Shown here: positions 5,998 through 13,329 of the stretch, piece by piece
How the letters are laid out: every line of letters starts with the position of its first letter
How positions within the stretch are numbered: position 1 is the first letter of the stretch
NCBI GenBank assembly: GCA_934167435.1
Contig: CAKPKZ010000017.1
Location: 1 to 18,695, forward strand
DNA from: an uncultured Clostridia bacterium
Lineage (GTDB): Bacteria; Bacillota; Clostridia; TANB77; CAG-508
Reading direction: 5' to 3'
Length of the DNA stretch: 18,695 nucleotides
Made by a program: the position numbers and the translations under genes
The notes under the pieces: model-generated
Database searches by the model: none
What the model saw: the letters and a program-made list of their open reading frames with translations, nothing else
Told to the model about the DNA's origin: nothing

Positions 5998-8439
5998 TTA
6001 ATTTTCATTTAAGTCCGGTGTTAGTGTTTCAATACTTACTACTTTTCCACCATCAGTTGTCCTCATTAAGGTTACACCTTGTGTTGCTCTTCCTAATATA
6101 CTAATGTCATTAACATTAAGTCTTATTATTGTTCCTGTATCTGTTATAAGCATAACATCATCTTCTTCTGTTGCAATTCTAACTCCAACTATTTTTCCTG
6201 TTTTTGGAGTTATTTTATATGTAACAACACCTTTTCCACCTCTCATTTGAACCCTATATTCATCTAATTCAGTTCTTTTTCCAAATCCATTTTCTGTAAT
6301 TGCAAGTAATGTTGCTTTACCTCCTGATATGACAGATTCCATTCCAATTACTTCATCATCTTCGTCTAATCTTATACCAATAACACCTTGTGCAACTCTT
6401 CCTATAGGTCTAACATCTTTTTCATCAAATGTAATACACATACCATTTTTTGTAACAAGAATTACATTATCCTCTCCATCTGTTAGTCTTACACCTATTA
6501 ATTCGTCTTCTTCTTTTAGCGTAATTCCTTGTAGTCCAGTTTTTCTTGCTGAGTTGTATTCTCCTAATGCAGTTTTCTTTATCAAACCATTTTTGGTAGC
6601 CATTAATAAATATTTTCCCTCTGCAAAATTTTGAATTGGAATAACTGCGGATACTTTTTCCCCTGAATCAAGACTTAGTAAATTTACAATTGCTGTTCCT
6701 CTGGCTGTTCTTCCTGCCTCCGGAATTTCATAGCCTCTTAATTTATATAATTTTCCTTTATTTGTAAAGAATAATATTGTATCATGTGTAGATGCTGTAA
6801 ATATTTGTTTAACAAAGTCCTCTTCTCTTGTTGCAATACCTGTAATGCCCTTACCTCCTCTTCTTTGGCTTTTATATGTGTCTATTGGCATTCTTTTTAT
6901 ATAACCAAAATGTGTTAGAGCCACTACACATTGTTCTTCTTTTATTAAATCATCTAAGTCTATTTCACCTTCTGCTGCAACAATTTTAGTTTTTCTTTCA
7001 TCACCATATTTTTGTTTTATTTCTAATAATTCTTCTTTAATTATGTCAAAAACTAGTCTTTCACTATTTAATATAGCTCTTAAATGTTCTATTAACTTCA
7101 TTAATTCATTATATTCTTCTTCTATTTTTTCACGTTGCAATCCAGATAATGTTTTTAATCTCATATCTAATATTGCTTGAGCTTGAATTTCAGATAATCC
7201 AAATCTTTCCATTAATTTTTCTTTAGCATCATCATAAGAAGAACGTATAATATTTATAACTTCATCAATATTATCTAATGCTATTTTTAATCCTTCTAAT
7301 ATATGCGCTCTTGCTAAAGCCTTATCTAATTCAAATTTTGTTCTTCTTAGAATAACATTTTTTCTATGGTCTATATAATAATCTAAACATTGTCTTAATG
7401 TTAATATTTTAGGTTCACCATTTACTAAAGCAAGCATTATTATACCAAAAGTATCTTGCATTTGAGTATTTTTATATAATTGATTTAATACTACTTGTGC
7501 ATTTGCATCTCTTTTTAATTCAATTACAATTCTTACTCTTTCTTCTCTGTCTGACTCGTCTCTTACTTCTGATATTCCTTCTAATCTTTTTTCTCTAACT
7601 AATCTAGCAATATTTTCAATTAGTCGTGATTTATTTACTTGATATGGAAGTGAAGATACAATAATTCTTTGTTTATTATTATTCATTTCTTCAATTTCTG
7701 CTTCAGCTCTTACTGTTATTTTCCCTCTTCCTGTTGTATATGCCTGTTTAATACCTTCTATACCTAATATAATACCTTCTGTAGGAAAATCTGGACCTTT
7801 TATTACTTGCATTAAATCTTCATCTGTAACTTCATCTTCGTCTATTATTTTTATAATACCATCTATAACTTCTTTTAAATTATGAGGTGGTATATTAGTT
7901 GCCATTCCTACAGCAATTCCTGAAGATCCATTTATTAATAATGTTGGTATTCTTGATGGTAATACTGTTGGTTCTTGTAATCTGTCATCGTAGTTTGGCA
8001 TAAAATCTACAGTATTTTTTTCAATATCTGTTAGCATACATTCTGCAATTTTTGACATTCTTGCTTCTGTATACCTCATTGCTGCTGCTCCATCACCATC
8101 AATAGAGCCAAAATTTCCATGACCATCTATTAACATATATCTCATAGAAAAGTCTTGAGCCATTCTTACCATAGCATCATAAACAGAACTATCACCATGT
8201 GGATGGTATCTTCCTAAAACTGATCCTACTGTATTTGCACATTTTCTATATGGCTTGTCAGATGTTATTCCATCTTCATGCATCGCATATAAGATTCTTC
8301 TATGAACAGGTTTTAAACCATCTCTTACATCTGGCAAAGCACGAGATACAATAACACTCATTGCATAGTCAATATAGGCTGTTCTCATTTCTTTTTCTAT
8401 GTCTCTTTCTATTATTTTACCGTCACGTCTTTCGTCCAT
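5998..8439 (-). CDS. gyrA: DNA gyrase subunit A
   Basis: An 813-residue GyrA, the usual length. With GyrB it forms the A2B2 type II topoisomerase that introduces negative supercoils using ATP. Near the N-terminus are the IDYAMSVIVSRALPDVRDGLKPVHRR segment, the HPHGDSSVYDAMVRMAQ region and the catalytic tyrosine in AMRYTEARMS (about residue 123). The gyrase-specific GyrA box QRRGGKG appears in the C-terminal half, followed by the beta-pinwheel repeats, so this is gyrase and not ParC. In the quinolone-determining region the serine and aspartate that match E. coli Ser83 and Asp87 are both present, so no classical resistance substitution is seen. ATG with AGAGGG upstream and its own consensus-like promoter. 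Unusually, it is separated from gyrB by half of a secretion system. Confidence 0.99.
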   Translation of the reverse strand: MDERRDGKIIERDIEKEMRTAYIDYAMSVIVSRALPDVRDGLKPVHRRILYAMHEDGITSDKPYRKCANTVGSVLGRYHPHGDSSVYDAMVRMAQDFSMRYMLIDGHGNFGSIDGDGAAAMRYTEARMSKIAECMLTDIEKNTVDFMPNYDDRLQEPTVLPSRIPTLLINGSSGIAVGMATNIPPHNLKEVIDGIIKIIDEDEVTDEDLMQVIKGPDFPTEGIILGIEGIKQAYTTGRGKITVRAEAEIEEMNNNKQRIIVSSLPYQVNKSRLIENIARLVREKRLEGISEVRDESDREERVRIVIELKRDANAQVVLNQLYKNTQMQDTFGIIMLALVNGEPKILTLRQCLDYYIDHRKNVILRRTKFELDKALARAHILEGLKIALDNIDEVINIIRSSYDDAKEKLMERFGLSEIQAQAILDMRLKTLSGLQREKIEEEYNELMKLIEHLRAILNSERLVFDIIKEELLEIKQKYGDERKTKIVAAEGEIDLDDLIKEEQCVVALTHFGYIKRMPIDTYKSQRRGGKGITGIATREEDFVKQIFTASTHDTILFFTNKGKLYKLRGYEIPEAGRTARGTAIVNLLSLDSGEKVSAVIPIQNFAEGKYLLMATKNGLIKKTALGEYNSARKTGLQGITLKEEDELIGVRLTDGEDNVILVTKNGMCITFDEKDVRPIGRVAQGVIGIRLDEDDEVIGMESVISGGKATLLAITENGFGKRTELDEYRVQMRGGKGVVTYKITPKTGKIVGVRIATEEDDVMLITDTGTIIRLNVNDISILGRATQGVTLMRTTDGGKVVSIETLTPDLNEN

Positions 8440-8476
8440 TGTATAACCCTCTTTCTTCGTTTTTTATTACATTTGT

Positions 8477-8505
8477 ATTATACTAAAACAAAGCAAAATA
8501 TGCAA
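8477..8505 (-). promoter_or_regulatory. Promoter of gyrA
   Basis: On the minus strand: -35 TTGCAT (8500-8505), a 17-bp spacer, extended -10 region with a perfect TATAAT (8477-8482), about 38 bp before the ATG. gyrA is therefore not dependent on operon B, although no terminator separates them. Confidence 0.8.
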
Positions 8506-8549
8506 GTAAAATTGTCCAAATTCTTTAGGGAAATTACTGTTATACGTGA

Positions 8550-9269
8550 TTATTTTAATTTATTTGCTAATTCAATTTGTTCATTAGTTAAATTAAAATT
8601 TTTACCATTATTTTTTATTAATTTATGTAAATTTTCAATTACTCTTGCATCAGAAATTGTTTTTTCTATAGGAGCTAAATTTTTTATTTCTACTTTTATT
8701 TTCTTATATTCTTTTTCCATAGTAGAAAAATCTTTATTTTCAAATCCATCTTTCCATCTACTTATATTTTTTTGTATATTATCCATACTTTTTATTTGAT
8801 TAGAAAATGTTTTTTGTATATTGTTTTCTACATTATTCAATATAACATTTTTTCCTTGTTTTACTGTACTTGCAATTGTATTATTAATTATCCCTGCTTT
8901 TTTTAATCTATTAACAACTTCATCTATTACAAGTGATACACTATCTATTACTCCTCCAGCTTGTATTGCACTTTGCATTTGGTTTATATTTTCAAAGTTC
9001 CCTGTAACTATTCCAATGGCACTTTTTCCATAATCTATAGCATCAGAAATACTTTTATTTATCCCATCTTTTAACCCATAATTTATCATATTATTTTTTA
9101 AGTCTATTACTTGATTTTCTATAAAATCTGGTAAAATTGATCTTATTCCAATATCAATTGCAGTATTAATTGTTTTCCCTAATGTTGTTTCCAAAAAATT
9201 TTTTTGTGATTGTTCATTTACTAATTTATTATCTAAATTAATATCATTACTTAATTTATTTATTTCTAT
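8550..9269 (-). CDS. Unknown helical protein, last gene of T4SS operon B, non-canonical start
   Basis: About 239 residues. The frame opens after GAGGAAGGTG with ATT (9272) and ATA (9269); ATA has the better spacing. The first conventional start, TTG at 9194, has no ribosome-binding site and would remove 25 residues. I do not recognise a family. The sequence is mostly predicted helix, with mildly hydrophobic, glycine-containing segments (TAIDIGIRSILPDF, SAIGIVTGNFENINQMQSAIQAGGVIDSVSLVIDEVV) and a charged C-terminal half (FENKDFSTMEKEYKKIKVEIKNLAP) that may form a coiled coil. No signal peptide, clear membrane helix or catalytic motif is visible. Its ribosome-binding site overlaps the stop of the TadZ-like gene, so it is in operon B. 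It could be a structural or accessory factor, or a secreted substrate; nothing in the sequence decides. Confidence 0.72.
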   Translation of the reverse strand: MEINKLSNDINLDNKLVNEQSQKNFLETTLGKTINTAIDIGIRSILPDFIENQVIDLKNNMINYGLKDGINKSISDAIDYGKSAIGIVTGNFENINQMQSAIQAGGVIDSVSLVIDEVVNRLKKAGIINNTIASTVKQGKNVILNNVENNIQKTFSNQIKSMDNIQKNISRWKDGFENKDFSTMEKEYKKIKVEIKNLAPIEKTISDARVIENLHKLIKNNGKNFNLTNEQIELANKLK

Positions 9270-9285
9270 AATTACACCTTCCTCT

Positions 9286-10413
9286 TTATATTATTTTTTT
9301 AATTATTTTTTTATATTCATTTTTTACTTTATAAAATTTTACTTTTTTACTAATAAAATTATAATTAAAATTCTTATTAATAAATTCATTATAAATACTT
9401 CTATATTTTATTTTTCCTAAAATATTAATTTCTGGAAAACATTTTTTAATTAATTCATTATCAACGCTATAAATATTAATTTTATTTTGTATAATATATA
9501 TATTATTAAAATTATTTAATATATTTTTTAATATATCTATAATTTTTTTGGTTATTTTTATTCCTAATAAATTTGATTCCATAATAATTAAATTAAAATT
9601 AGCATTTTTAATTATTTTTCTTTTTTCTTCATAATTATTATTATTGCAAAAATCTATAATTATAATATCATAATTATTTTTTAATTCACTTAAATCTTCT
9701 TTTATAAAATCATAAAATTCAATAATATTAATCTTAGAATTATATTTACATATATTGTTTGAATTTTTATTTTTTATTCCTAAAATGCATTTAATATTTT
9801 TATTATAATCTACTAATAAAATTTTTTTATTTATATTTGAAAAATACTCAGAAATAAAAATGGAAATTATAGATTTTCCAACTCCATTTTCACCATTAAT
9901 AGTTATTATTATATTTGTATTTATTTTTTTATCATTTTTTAATATAAATTTGTTTTTTATTAATTTTATATTATTTTTAAATTTTATTTTTAATTTATTT
10001 ATAATAACTTTTTTTATTTTTTTATTATTATTTTTTTCAATTTCATTAATATTATTTTTTTTATTTTCTATAATATTTATTAAATTATTTATATTTATTT
10101 CATTATTAAAAAAAATATTATTTATATTATATTTTTTTAAAATTGAACGTATTTTAAAATTTTCTTTTTCTAATATAAAAATTATATTAATATTTTCATT
10201 TTTTTCTTTTATTTTTTCTATTAAATTTTCAAACTCAATATTTCCTGGTAATTTTTCACTAATAATTAAAATATCTATATTAGCGTTTTTTTCTAATGCT
10301 TCTAATATTCCTTCTCTATATTGAATATCTTTATTTACTAATTTAATATCTTCACTTTTATTTAATTCTTCTGAAAATAAATTATTATTAATTGCTGTTA
10401 TTATTTGTTTCAA
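9286..10413 (-). CDS. TadZ/CpaE-like receiver-ParA ATPase in the T4SS operon
   Basis: About 375 residues. The N-terminal ~115 look like a receiver fold: an ...IDILIISEKLPG... strand and turn, then INIIFILEKE. An Asn/Lys-rich linker follows, and then a ParA/MinD-like domain with IINTNIIITINGENGVGKS-type P-loop (about residue 170), ILLVDYN and DIIIIDF strands. The lysine at the start of the usual deviant Walker motif (KGGxGKT) is Glu here. TadZ/CpaE proteins position pilus and secretion machinery at the cell pole, and a similar role is inferred. I chose TTG 10413, seven bases after GAAAGG; ATG 10443 lacks a good site. It overlaps the VirB4 gene by 26 bases, indicating coupling. The gene is extremely A/T- and Asn/Ile/Lys-rich, even for this window. 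Confidence 0.75.
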   Translation of the reverse strand: MKQIITAINNNLFSEELNKSEDIKLVNKDIQYREGILEALEKNANIDILIISEKLPGNIEFENLIEKIKEKNENINIIFILEKENFKIRSILKKYNINNIFFNNEININNLINIIENKKNNINEIEKNNNKKIKKVIINKLKIKFKNNIKLIKNKFILKNDKKINTNIIITINGENGVGKSIISIFISEYFSNINKKILLVDYNKNIKCILGIKNKNSNNICKYNSKINIIEFYDFIKEDLSELKNNYDIIIIDFCNNNNYEEKRKIIKNANFNLIIMESNLLGIKITKKIIDILKNILNNFNNIYIIQNKINIYSVDNELIKKCFPEINILGKIKYRSIYNEFINKNFNYNFISKKVKFYKVKNEYKKIIKKII

Positions 10414-12205
10414 TTTTTTTCCTTTCAATAATATTTTTTTCATAATCAGAGCATTCTATTTTAGTTAAAATATGGTCTTGCCCAACAAACATTAAACATT
10501 CTCCTTTTTTTAATGTTTTTATTTCTATTTTTTCCTTTTCTGTTAAATTAACATTTTCTTCTAATATTTTTATATTTTCTTCCTCTAATGCAAAAAATGT
10601 TTTTATACTAGAATTATTTAAAATACTTTTTCCATATGTTCCATTTTCTAAACTAAATATATCTGAAATATCTTGAGTAATTGCAACCCCACTTCCTCCA
10701 TATTTTCTGATTGTTTTGAATATTTTATATATAAAACTTGCAACTTCTTTATTAGATGTTACTCCTATTAATCTCCATATTTCATCTAAATATATTGATT
10801 TTTTTATTTTTCTGTCTTCTTTTATTTTATCCCAAAAAATATCAGTAAATAAATACATCCCGTATTTTATATTATCTTCTCCTAAATCATAAATATCTGC
10901 AATAATTAAATTATTATTTAATTCTATATTTGTATAATTATTAAAAAATTTCATAGACCCTTCTACAAATGGCAATAGTTTAATTTTAAATTTTTTTGTT
11001 TTTTCGTCTGCTCCTAATATATTATATAAATCACTTAAAATTGGCATATCATATGATTTTTTAAATTCTTTATTTATAATTTTTGAATTATCTATTTTAT
11101 ATAAACTTTCATCATCAAAAGTTATACCTTTTAAAGAATATACTTTTATTATTTTTTCTTCTAAAATAGCTTTTTCTTCCTCATCTAATTCTCCAAATAT
11201 TAAATTAAAAAATCCTATCAACTTAGATATTTTAGATGCTAAATATCCTGTTTCTCCTTCTTCTAAACTTTCCTTTCTTATATCAAATATATTTATATAT
11301 GTATTTGATTTAGGTCCTATTTTTATTTCACTTCCATTTAATTTATGGCATAAATTATTATATTCCCTGTCTGGATCTATTACATACTGATTTATTCCTA
11401 ATAATTTATATCTAAGAATTAATAATTTAGTATAAAAAGATTTTCCAGCTCCACTTGTACCAAATATGCACATATTTGCATTCTTATATTTTTCGTTATT
11501 ATATCTATCAATAAAAACTAATGAATTATTGTAAATATTAGTACCAATAAAAATACCATTTTGATCAAAAATATTTGACGAAATAAATGGATATGTCGAT
11601 AATAAACCTGAAGTTAAAATATTTCTTTTTGCAGACTCTTTTATTAATTTATTATTTTCCATTATAGGAATACATGATAAAAAAATTTCTTCTTGTCTAA
11701 AATTTGCCCTTCTTGTTTCTAAACCTTTACTTTGAGTAATTCCTTCAATTTTATTTAAATAATATTCTAATTCTTTTTTATCTTCTGAATACAAAATTAT
11801 ATAAATATAAAAATAATATATATCTTGATTGTTTACCTGAATTTCTTTTCTTATATATTTAGCATCATTATATGTAAATGCTGCAATATCAATATCTTGT
11901 CTATTTTGATTTGAATCTTTTAATTCTGCCCCAACATTTCCAATATGATAAGTTAAATCTTTTATTATTTTATATGAATCTTGTTTTTCATAAAAAATAG
12001 AAATATTAATATTTATATTTGTTTCTAATAAACTTTTTAAAATTAAATCTGTTTGCTCTCTATAATAATTTACTACAATTAATCCTGAATAATATAAATT
12101 ATCAATTTCTAAATATTTTGGATTTTGCATATTAATATATGCTGGACTAATTTTATCTTTATCCAAAAATATACCACTTAAATTATTTTTTTTATTTTTA
12201 AATAT
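10388..12205 (-). CDS. VirB4/TraE-like T4SS ATPase, non-canonical AUA start
   Basis: About 605 residues. VirB4 ATPases energise assembly and substrate transfer at the cytoplasmic face of the T4SS. The N-terminal part (KISPAYINMQNPKYLEIDNLYYSGLIVVNYY) is typical of Gram-positive VirB4. The ATPase domain has Walker A FGTSGAGKSFYT at about residue 250, IDPDREYNNL, Walker B SIYLDEIWRLIG at about 470, and VAITQDISDIF. I start it at ATA 12205, seven bases after a perfect AGGAGG (12213-12218); this gives (M)FKNKKNNLSGIFLDKDKIS. The first conventional codon, TTG 12166, has no ribosome-binding site and drops 13 residues. It lies 14 bases after the TraC-like gene. The family is certain; the start is inferred. 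Confidence 0.93.
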   Translation of the reverse strand: MFKNKKNNLSGIFLDKDKISPAYINMQNPKYLEIDNLYYSGLIVVNYYREQTDLILKSLLETNININISIFYEKQDSYKIIKDLTYHIGNVGAELKDSNQNRQDIDIAAFTYNDAKYIRKEIQVNNQDIYYFYIYIILYSEDKKELEYYLNKIEGITQSKGLETRRANFRQEEIFLSCIPIMENNKLIKESAKRNILTSGLLSTYPFISSNIFDQNGIFIGTNIYNNSLVFIDRYNNEKYKNANMCIFGTSGAGKSFYTKLLILRYKLLGINQYVIDPDREYNNLCHKLNGSEIKIGPKSNTYINIFDIRKESLEEGETGYLASKISKLIGFFNLIFGELDEEEKAILEEKIIKVYSLKGITFDDESLYKIDNSKIINKEFKKSYDMPILSDLYNILGADEKTKKFKIKLLPFVEGSMKFFNNYTNIELNNNLIIADIYDLGEDNIKYGMYLFTDIFWDKIKEDRKIKKSIYLDEIWRLIGVTSNKEVASFIYKIFKTIRKYGGSGVAITQDISDIFSLENGTYGKSILNNSSIKTFFALEEENIKILEENVNLTEKEKIEIKTLKKGECLMFVGQDHILTKIECSDYEKNIIERKKIETNNNSN

Positions 12206-12219
12206 TTTTTTACCTCCTA

Positions 12220-12771
12220 TTAATTATTAATATTTAAATTTTTTCTTGTATTAAAAAACGAATTAAATATATTTATTAATTCTTTTTTTGTTTTAATTTC
12301 TATTGCAGTGTTTCCACACCTACTCAAGCATTCTTTTATTTTAAAAAATATTTCTCTAAAATTAATTTCTATTAATTCTTTATTTTCACCTTCTTTCTCT
12401 AATGAAATAATTAAATAAAAATTTTTTGACGATGATTTATTTTTTAAATTTATATTTTTTATATACTCAATATAATTTTGAGCAATTTCTTCTAAATATT
12501 TATTTTTTTCTTTTTGGATATTTTTTTGAATATTTAAAATATGTTGATCTAAATCTTCTTTTTTACTTTGAATTAAAATTTGAATATCAAAATTGCAAGT
12601 TTTTAAAAATATTTTATATGAATTTAATATTGATTTTTTTTCAAAATCTGATTTTAAATTATAATTTATAGGAATTACCTGTATTATTTTTATATATTTA
12701 TTTTTTTTTAATTTTAAAATTCCATCATCAAAAAATTCTTCGATTGGTAACCAATCTTGAACTGTTTTTAT
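12220..12771 (-). CDS. TraC-like T4SS protein with no standard start codon
   Basis: A frame of 184 codons without a stop, read as (M)KTVQDWLPIEEFFDDGILKL... and ending ...NSFFNTRKNLNINN. It contains no ATG or GTG, and its only TTG is near the C-terminus, so gene callers restricted to ATG/GTG/TTG will miss it. It follows GGAGGTGA (12778-12785) with ATA at 12771 (TTA at 12774 is the alternative). The N-terminal DWLPIEEFFDDGILKLKKNKYIKIIQVIPINYNLKS... resembles the TraC-like proteins located just upstream of VirB4 in Gram-positive conjugation clusters, where they look like a detached VirB4 N-terminal domain. The middle (about 90-125) is a charged, probable coiled coil. It is the first gene of operon B, 14 bases before VirB4. 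The coding call rests on the open frame, its position and the coherent protein; the family name is by recollection of pattern. Confidence 0.78.
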   Translation of the reverse strand: MKTVQDWLPIEEFFDDGILKLKKNKYIKIIQVIPINYNLKSDFEKKSILNSYKIFLKTCNFDIQILIQSKKEDLDQHILNIQKNIQKEKNKYLEEIAQNYIEYIKNINLKNKSSSKNFYLIISLEKEGENKELIEINFREIFFKIKECLSRCGNTAIEIKTKKELINIFNSFFNTRKNLNINN

Positions 12772-12798
12772 TAATTCTCACCTCCAATCATTTATGAA

Positions 12799-12827
12799 AT
12801 TTTACATTCATAATATTAATTTGTCAA
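12799..12827 (-). promoter_or_regulatory. Promoter of T4SS operon B
   Basis: On the minus strand: perfect -35 TTGACA (12822-12827), a 17-bp spacer and -10 TAAAAT (12799-12804). Transcription should begin near 12792, only about 7 bases before the Shine-Dalgarno sequence. Strong by consensus. The elements GACAAATTAA and AATG-TA sit in the same places as in the operon A promoter. Confidence 0.8.
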
Positions 12828-12907
12828 GAATTTTTCATCGACAAAATATGATAAAAAATTTTTTTTATTTTTTTGTATATTTTTTTTTATTTTGACCATA
12901 ATATTAT

Positions 12908-13287
12908 TGTAAAGTTAATTATAGTTGAACGAAGAGTATTAATAAATAGTTTAAGTTTATTAATATTCGAGCAAAAATAAATAATAATGGATTAATATAT
13001 TATTATTTGTTGGCGTTAAGAGTTTAATATTTGTATGTAGGCTATATTTTTAATTTATTATTTTTTATGGTTAAATTATAGGTATTAAATTCGAGTTACG
13101 ATTATTCTTATATCTAATATCTAGTGGTTATTAATAGTCCCTCGTGGATGAATATAGTTACTTTTGGTGTATTAATAGTCAAGCGAATGATTTTTATATT
13201 TGGTATAAAGCTTATTTATATAGCAATATATATTAGGTTGGACTATTAGGTATATTAGTTTTAGCGAAGATTATTATTAACTTTATA
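12908..13287 (+). ncRNA. Candidate large structured RNA (~380 nt), unknown class
   Basis: This gap has no convincing reading frame but many complementary segments. The ends pair: 12908-12926 with 13269-13287, with a single T-T mismatch and three G-U wobbles. Inside are a hairpin 12930-12969 (10 bp plus 4 bp with a GAG bulge), a hairpin 12979-13008 (10 bp), a long helix 13014-13031/13081-13100 containing a smaller hairpin 13051-13057/13072-13078, and a domain closed by 13114-13120/13252-13258 and 13132-13140/13240-13248. The wobbles (G-T read on this strand) would be C-A mismatches on the other strand, which favours plus-strand transcription. GC-containing motifs stand out from the AT-rich surroundings. 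Possible promoters upstream are TTGACC at 12892 with a poor -10, or TTGTAT/CATAAT (12873-12902). I see no RNase P, tmRNA, SRP or 6S signature. ROOL- or GOLLD-type ornate RNAs are possible comparisons only. Confidence 0.62.
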
Positions 13288-13289
13288 AG

Positions 13290-13326
13290 TTAATGGGCAA
13301 TAAGTTTTAAACTTATTGCCCATTAA
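13290..13326. terminator. 18-bp hairpin between structured RNA and gyrB
   Basis: A perfect 37-nt palindrome: TTAATGGGCAATAAGTTT, one T, then its exact complement. It begins 3 bases after the gyrB stop codon on the minus strand and 2 bases after the candidate RNA on the plus strand. No long T tract follows on either side, so it may act as a stability or processing element as well as a terminator. Its base overlaps a second inverted repeat at 13276-13294. Confidence 0.7.
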
Positions 13327-13329
13327 TAA

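Noticed and set aside
8473..8799. Plus-strand frame starting in the gyrA promoter region
   Set aside because: It overlaps the gyrA promoter and the unknown protein of operon B antisense, and has no start signals.
9860..10324. Plus-strand frame of Phe/Ile/Leu runs opposite the TadZ-like gene
   Set aside because: A low-complexity mirror of Lys/Asn/Ile codons on the other strand, without a plausible start signal.
12426..12671. Plus-strand hydrophobic frame opposite the TraC-like gene
   Set aside because: It is an antisense shadow of A/T-rich coding sequence: only Phe, Leu, Ile and Tyr runs, no ribosome-binding site, and the minus frame is much longer and coherent.
12908..13287. Known housekeeping RNA (RNase P, tmRNA, SRP RNA or 6S) in the gyrB-operon B gap
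   Set aside because: None of their conserved core motifs could be found on either strand, and the layout of helices does not match.
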